This document shows positions 4,970 to 7,747 of a stretch of DNA of 7,747 nucleotides, one piece after another. The notes beneath the pieces are model-generated. The model saw only the letters and a program-made list of their open reading frames with translations. It ran no database searches and was not told the origin of the DNA. How positions within the stretch are numbered: position 1 is the stretch's first letter; the number at the start of each line of letters is the position of its first letter. Origin of the DNA: an uncultured cyanobacterium (lineage in GTDB: Bacteria > Cyanobacteriota > Cyanobacteriia > Cyanobacteriales > Geitlerinemataceae). Made by a program: the position numbers and the translations under genes. The stretch covers positions 1 through 7,747 of the forward strand of contig CAKZKB010000691.1 of assembly GCA_937121005.1 (NCBI GenBank), given 5' to 3'.

Positions 4970-7615
4970 TTAATGCGGCGGACGCAACGGTAACTCAATT
5001 TCAAATGTGGTTCCCTCTGCCAATTTGGAGAGACAACGAATTGCGCCGCCGTGTTTTTCGACGACAATTTGATAGGCGATCGACAGTCCGAGTCCCGTTC
5101 CTTTGCCGACAGGTTTGGTGGTAAAAAACGGATCGAAAATCCGATCGCGGGTCTCTTCTGCCATGCCTTCACCGTTGTCAGAAATGGCAATCAAAACGCG
5201 ATCGTGCTTCAGGGGTTCGGTTTTGACGGTAATTTGCAGCGATCGCGGCGGTTCTTCTTTTAAATAAGTCGTACTGGTTGCAAACGATTCTAATGCGTCG
5301 ATCGCGTTCACCATGATATTCGTAAACACCTGATTCAGTTGTCCGGCGTAACACTCAACTTTGGGCAACTCTCCATATTCTTTGACCAGTTGAATTTCGG
5401 GACGGTTGCCCTCTCCTTGCATTTTCTTACGCAAAATCAACAGCGTACTGTCGAGACCTTCGTGCAGATCGACACGCTTGCGTTCGGCTTCGTCGAGACG
5501 GGAAAAACTCCGCAAAGATAGCACAATTTGCCGGATGCGTTCCGTACCGCTTTTAATCGATTCGATGCCTTTATTGATATCTTCTTTAATAAACGCGAGA
5601 TCGATTTCTTCGATAAAGTCTTCGATATCTTCGGTTGGTTCGGGATAGGTTTCTTGATAGAGTTCGATCAGTTCGACTAAATCTCGGGCGTACTCGTTAA
5701 TGGGAGCCAAGTTACCGTGAATGAAGTTGACCGGATTGTTGATTTCGTGAGCGACACCGGCCACCAACTGTCCCAAACTCGACATTTTTTCCGTATGCAC
5801 TAACTGAGCTTGGGTACGCTTCAATTGTAAAAGCGTTTGTTGCAATTGTTCGGCTTTTTCGCGCTCGCGAGCCTCACTTTGGCGCAAGGCTTCTTCCACT
5901 TGCATCCGCTCGATTACTTCTCGCTGTAACTGTTTGTTGGCGTGTTGGATTTGTCCGGCTCGTTCTTCCACGCGCCCTTCCAATTCTGCTTTGGCTAGTT
6001 GCAATTGTACCTGTGCCTGTTTGAGATCGGTAATGTCTCGCGCTACGACGATCGCCGTGTCGTCATCTTGAGGAGAAATTGTCGCCGAAAACCACACTGT
6101 TTCGTCGTCATCTTCGATACGATAATCCACTTGCATGGGTTCTCCAGACGCGATCGCCTCTCGAACGCGAGCCAGCAACACCCCGGCCGGTTCCGGAGGC
6201 AAAAATTCGTAAGGAGTCTTGTCCACTTGCGGTGCAAACGTACTTTGGCTGCCCTCGAGTTGAGTGGGAGCCACTTTCAAACAGCGTCCTTCCGCATCCA
6301 ACATCCAAATTGTCTCGTTAGTCGCCGCAAAAAAGGCTCGCAATTCCACTTCCGTTTGCCGCAATTCGGTTTCGGCACGAGCGCGATCGCCGACATCATT
6401 TCCCCAACAGACGATCGACGTGGGGTTGCCCAAATCGTCGAGCGTTGCTTTCGCCAACCACGCCACCCGGACGCTCTGGCCGTCGCTGCGGCTTCCGAGC
6501 ATTTCTCGCTCCGCGTAGCGCTCGGGATAGCGGCGACTTTCATCGAGCAAAGAGAGAAATTGCCGCTTCGTGCTGGTGGCTGGAGGGACGATCGTATCTA
6601 GGGCCGATCGCCCCAACAAATCGGCTTCGCCATAACCAAAAAACTCGCAAGCGAAGGGGTTGGCAAAGATAATCCGACCTTGGGGATCGAAACGCAGAAT
6701 TAAGGCCCGAGCGTGAGAGACCAATTGCCGATAGTTGGCGATCGCCTCTTCATCCGAAATCATGGCTTTTTGAGGCCGCGCCATCAGTTTGAACGCCAGC
6801 CATCCCGCCGCCACCGCCAGCAACGCACCAACGGTTCGCAACCCCCATCTCGACGGCGATCCGGCATCCCACCCCTGCATCGGCACGGCCATTAGTTCCC
6901 AACCGACAGGACTGCTGTCGGGGAACAACAGATCGAGCACCACTGGACTCTCGGCGAACAGGGTTTCGCTGCCAAACAGCAGTTCTGGCTCGGTACCGCT
7001 CACGGAGATAACGGCATAGCGCATGGGGGAAGGTGCTTTCAGTCCAGCAGCGGCCAGCAGTTCGGCGCGATCGATAATGACACCGGCCATTCCCCAAGCA
7101 TCCCCAACCCCCGGCTGCTCTCCCGGCGGTACGTCGTAAGCAGGGACTAAAGCAATGCTACGGGGAATCTCTTCTCGCGACGGCAACAGCAGGGACAGAT
7201 CGCGATCGATGGCCGTTTTCAAGACATCTCGACCCCCGGCGACAGACACCAGATCCTCGGGCGGGGGCAAATAGCCTTCGCGAGTATAGGTGTAGACCAC
7301 GTTCCTCTCTCGGGCTAAAAACAGGCAACAAACCCGAGGGTACTGTCTGGCCAAAGCGCTGGCCGCGCTTTCAAATTCGGCTTCTGTCACCGTATCTTCT
7401 AGGGAAATAAAGGCAGCCAGACCTTCGGCAGCCGCTAGACGCTCTTTGAGTTCTGTTTGCAGGCGAGCGGCGATCGCGCTGGCGTGGGAGTAAGCATCTT
7501 CCCGTTGGTATTGCTGCCAGCGACGGTTTTCCAGGCGATCGAGGGCGGCCACCGCAACGAGGACGATGGCCGCAGTGGTGGCGGCAGCAAGATAGGGCAG
7601 CAAGCGAATTTTCAT
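4970..7615 (-). CDS. Membrane sensor histidine kinase (CHASE-like, PAS, PAS, HisKA, HATPase_c)
   Basis: This 881-residue sensor kinase should autophosphorylate on histidine and pass phosphate to a response regulator, none of which is encoded here. A first membrane helix (about 7-25) and a second (about 259-277) bracket a probable periplasmic CHASE-like domain (about 40-245). Two PAS domains follow (about 292-410 and 423-530), then a long coiled coil (about 532-608). The H box is G-V-A-H-E-I-N-N-P with the phosphoacceptor at His623. An acidic insert (about 650-680) sits between the two dimerisation helices, as in many cyanobacterial kinases of this type. The ATPase domain has the N box (N-x-x-x-N, 766-770), G1 D-N-G-E-G-M (813-818), F box F-D-P-F-F-T-T-K (827-834) and G2 G-T-G-L-G-L-S (839-845). 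The ATG at 7615 precedes the first membrane helix and has a weak AGGGA upstream. No receiver domain is fused. The last 83 codons are duplicated at 2396-2648. The stimulus cannot be told from sequence. Confidence 0.94.
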   Translation of the reverse strand: MKIRLLPYLAAATTAAIVLVAVAALDRLENRRWQQYQREDAYSHASAIAARLQTELKERLAAAEGLAAFISLEDTVTEAEFESAASALARQYPRVCCLFLARERNVVYTYTREGYLPPPEDLVSVAGGRDVLKTAIDRDLSLLLPSREEIPRSIALVPAYDVPPGEQPGVGDAWGMAGVIIDRAELLAAAGLKAPSPMRYAVISVSGTEPELLFGSETLFAESPVVLDLLFPDSSPVGWELMAVPMQGWDAGSPSRWGLRTVGALLAVAAGWLAFKLMARPQKAMISDEEAIANYRQLVSHARALILRFDPQGRIIFANPFACEFFGYGEADLLGRSALDTIVPPATSTKRQFLSLLDESRRYPERYAEREMLGSRSDGQSVRVAWLAKATLDDLGNPTSIVCWGNDVGDRARAETELRQTEVELRAFFAATNETIWMLDAEGRCLKVAPTQLEGSQSTFAPQVDKTPYEFLPPEPAGVLLARVREAIASGEPMQVDYRIEDDDETVWFSATISPQDDDTAIVVARDITDLKQAQVQLQLAKAELEGRVEERAGQIQHANKQLQREVIERMQVEEALRQSEAREREKAEQLQQTLLQLKRTQAQLVHTEKMSSLGQLVAGVAHEINNPVNFIHGNLAPINEYARDLVELIELYQETYPEPTEDIEDFIEEIDLAFIKEDINKGIESIKSGTERIRQIVLSLRSFSRLDEAERKRVDLHEGLDSTLLILRKKMQGEGNRPEIQLVKEYGELPKVECYAGQLNQVFTNIMVNAIDALESFATSTTYLKEEPPRSLQITVKTEPLKHDRVLIAISDNGEGMAEETRDRIFDPFFTTKPVGKGTGLGLSIAYQIVVEKHGGAIRCLSKLAEGTTFEIELPLRPPH
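4971..5222. repeat. Direct repeat, copy B (252 bp), inside the intact kinase gene
   Basis: This is the partner of 2397-2648, in the same orientation. It covers kinase codons 799-881 plus the first two bases of the stop. It is 97.6% identical by hand alignment, with no gaps. Every difference falls on a third codon position and is silent, so exchange between copies would leave the kinase protein unchanged. Confidence 0.97.
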
Positions 7616-7693
7616 CGTCCCTGGGGGTGGATCCGCGATCGAGTCTGTCGTTCGATGGTAGGAGTTTTGTCCATTTTAACTCGAGTCCGAGTT
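7616..7693 (-). promoter_or_regulatory. Upstream region of the kinase gene with a possible -10
   Basis: On the minus strand TAAAAT (7678-7673) lies 57 bases before the ATG and could serve as a -10. A TTGTCC 19 bases further upstream is a poor -35 with long spacing. A small palindrome AACTCG/CGAGTT (7678-7683 and 7688-7693) overlaps this area and might be an operator. All of this is weak. Confidence 0.25.
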
Positions 7694-7747
7694 GGGGGGA
7701 CAAGGGGAGGGGGAGAGGGGGGGGACAAGGAGACAAGGAGATGGGGA
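7694..7747. repeat. G-rich purine tract with ACAAGG repeats
   Basis: The plus strand from 7694 to the window edge is almost all purine, with G runs up to eight. ACAAGG occurs at 7700, 7725 and 7733, the last two as a tandem 8-mer ACAAGGAG (7725-7740). Such GGGGACAAGGAGACAAGG-type tracts are common between genes in cyanobacteria, from memory. The tract may continue beyond the window. Confidence 0.6.

Noticed and set aside
2714..5222. Composite transposon
   Set aside because: The flanking repeats are coding sequence of the host kinase, not insertion sequences, and no transposase, terminal inverted repeats or target duplication is visible.
7694..7747. CRISPR or regulatory repeat array
   Set aside because: The ACAAGG units are short, irregular and without spacers; this is a simple purine-rich intergenic tract.

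Overview
The window looks like part of a cyanobacterial chromosome. HIP1 octamers (GCGATCGC) recur through three of its four main genes. The ferrochelatase carries the C-terminal chlorophyll-binding-like (CAB/HLIP) tail found in cyanobacterial and plant enzymes. The histidine kinase and the pentapeptide-repeat protein both belong to families recognisable from filamentous cyanobacteria. The exact genus cannot be read from this sequence.

Layout. Bases 1-962 (+) hold the 3' part of hemH, the last step of protoheme synthesis. After a 100-base gap comes ahcY (1063-2340, +), S-adenosylhomocysteine hydrolase of the activated methyl cycle. ahcY ends in a perfect 12-bp hairpin (2358-2385) that separates it from a block of minus-strand genes. 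That block, in transcription order, is a large CHASE-PAS-PAS sensor histidine kinase (7615-4970), a GTG-started membrane pentapeptide-repeat protein of 706 residues (4834-2714), and a 5'-truncated second copy of the kinase's last 83 codons (2648-2396).

The most interesting structure is the arrangement of the last three items. The final 252 bp of the kinase gene are present twice in direct orientation, 2574 bp apart, with the pentapeptide gene between them. The copies differ at six positions, all silent third-codon bases, so both encode exactly the same kinase C-terminus. The homology stops at the stop codon. The pentapeptide gene has no HIP1 octamer, while the neighbouring genes have roughly one per 300-650 bp. 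A palindromic MITE-like repeat (4881-4952) sits at the junction between the pentapeptide gene and the intact kinase. The simplest reading is that the kinase once ended at 2396, convergent with ahcY. A cassette carrying the pentapeptide gene plus a replacement kinase 3' end then entered by homologous exchange. Recombination between the repeats would remove the cassette and leave an unchanged kinase protein. This is inference and can be tested against related genomes.

Functionally, hemH and ahcY are housekeeping genes and probably unrelated to the minus-strand block. The kinase has no response regulator in the window. The pentapeptide protein could be co-transcribed with the kinase (135-base gap) or have its own promoter; the sequence does not settle this.
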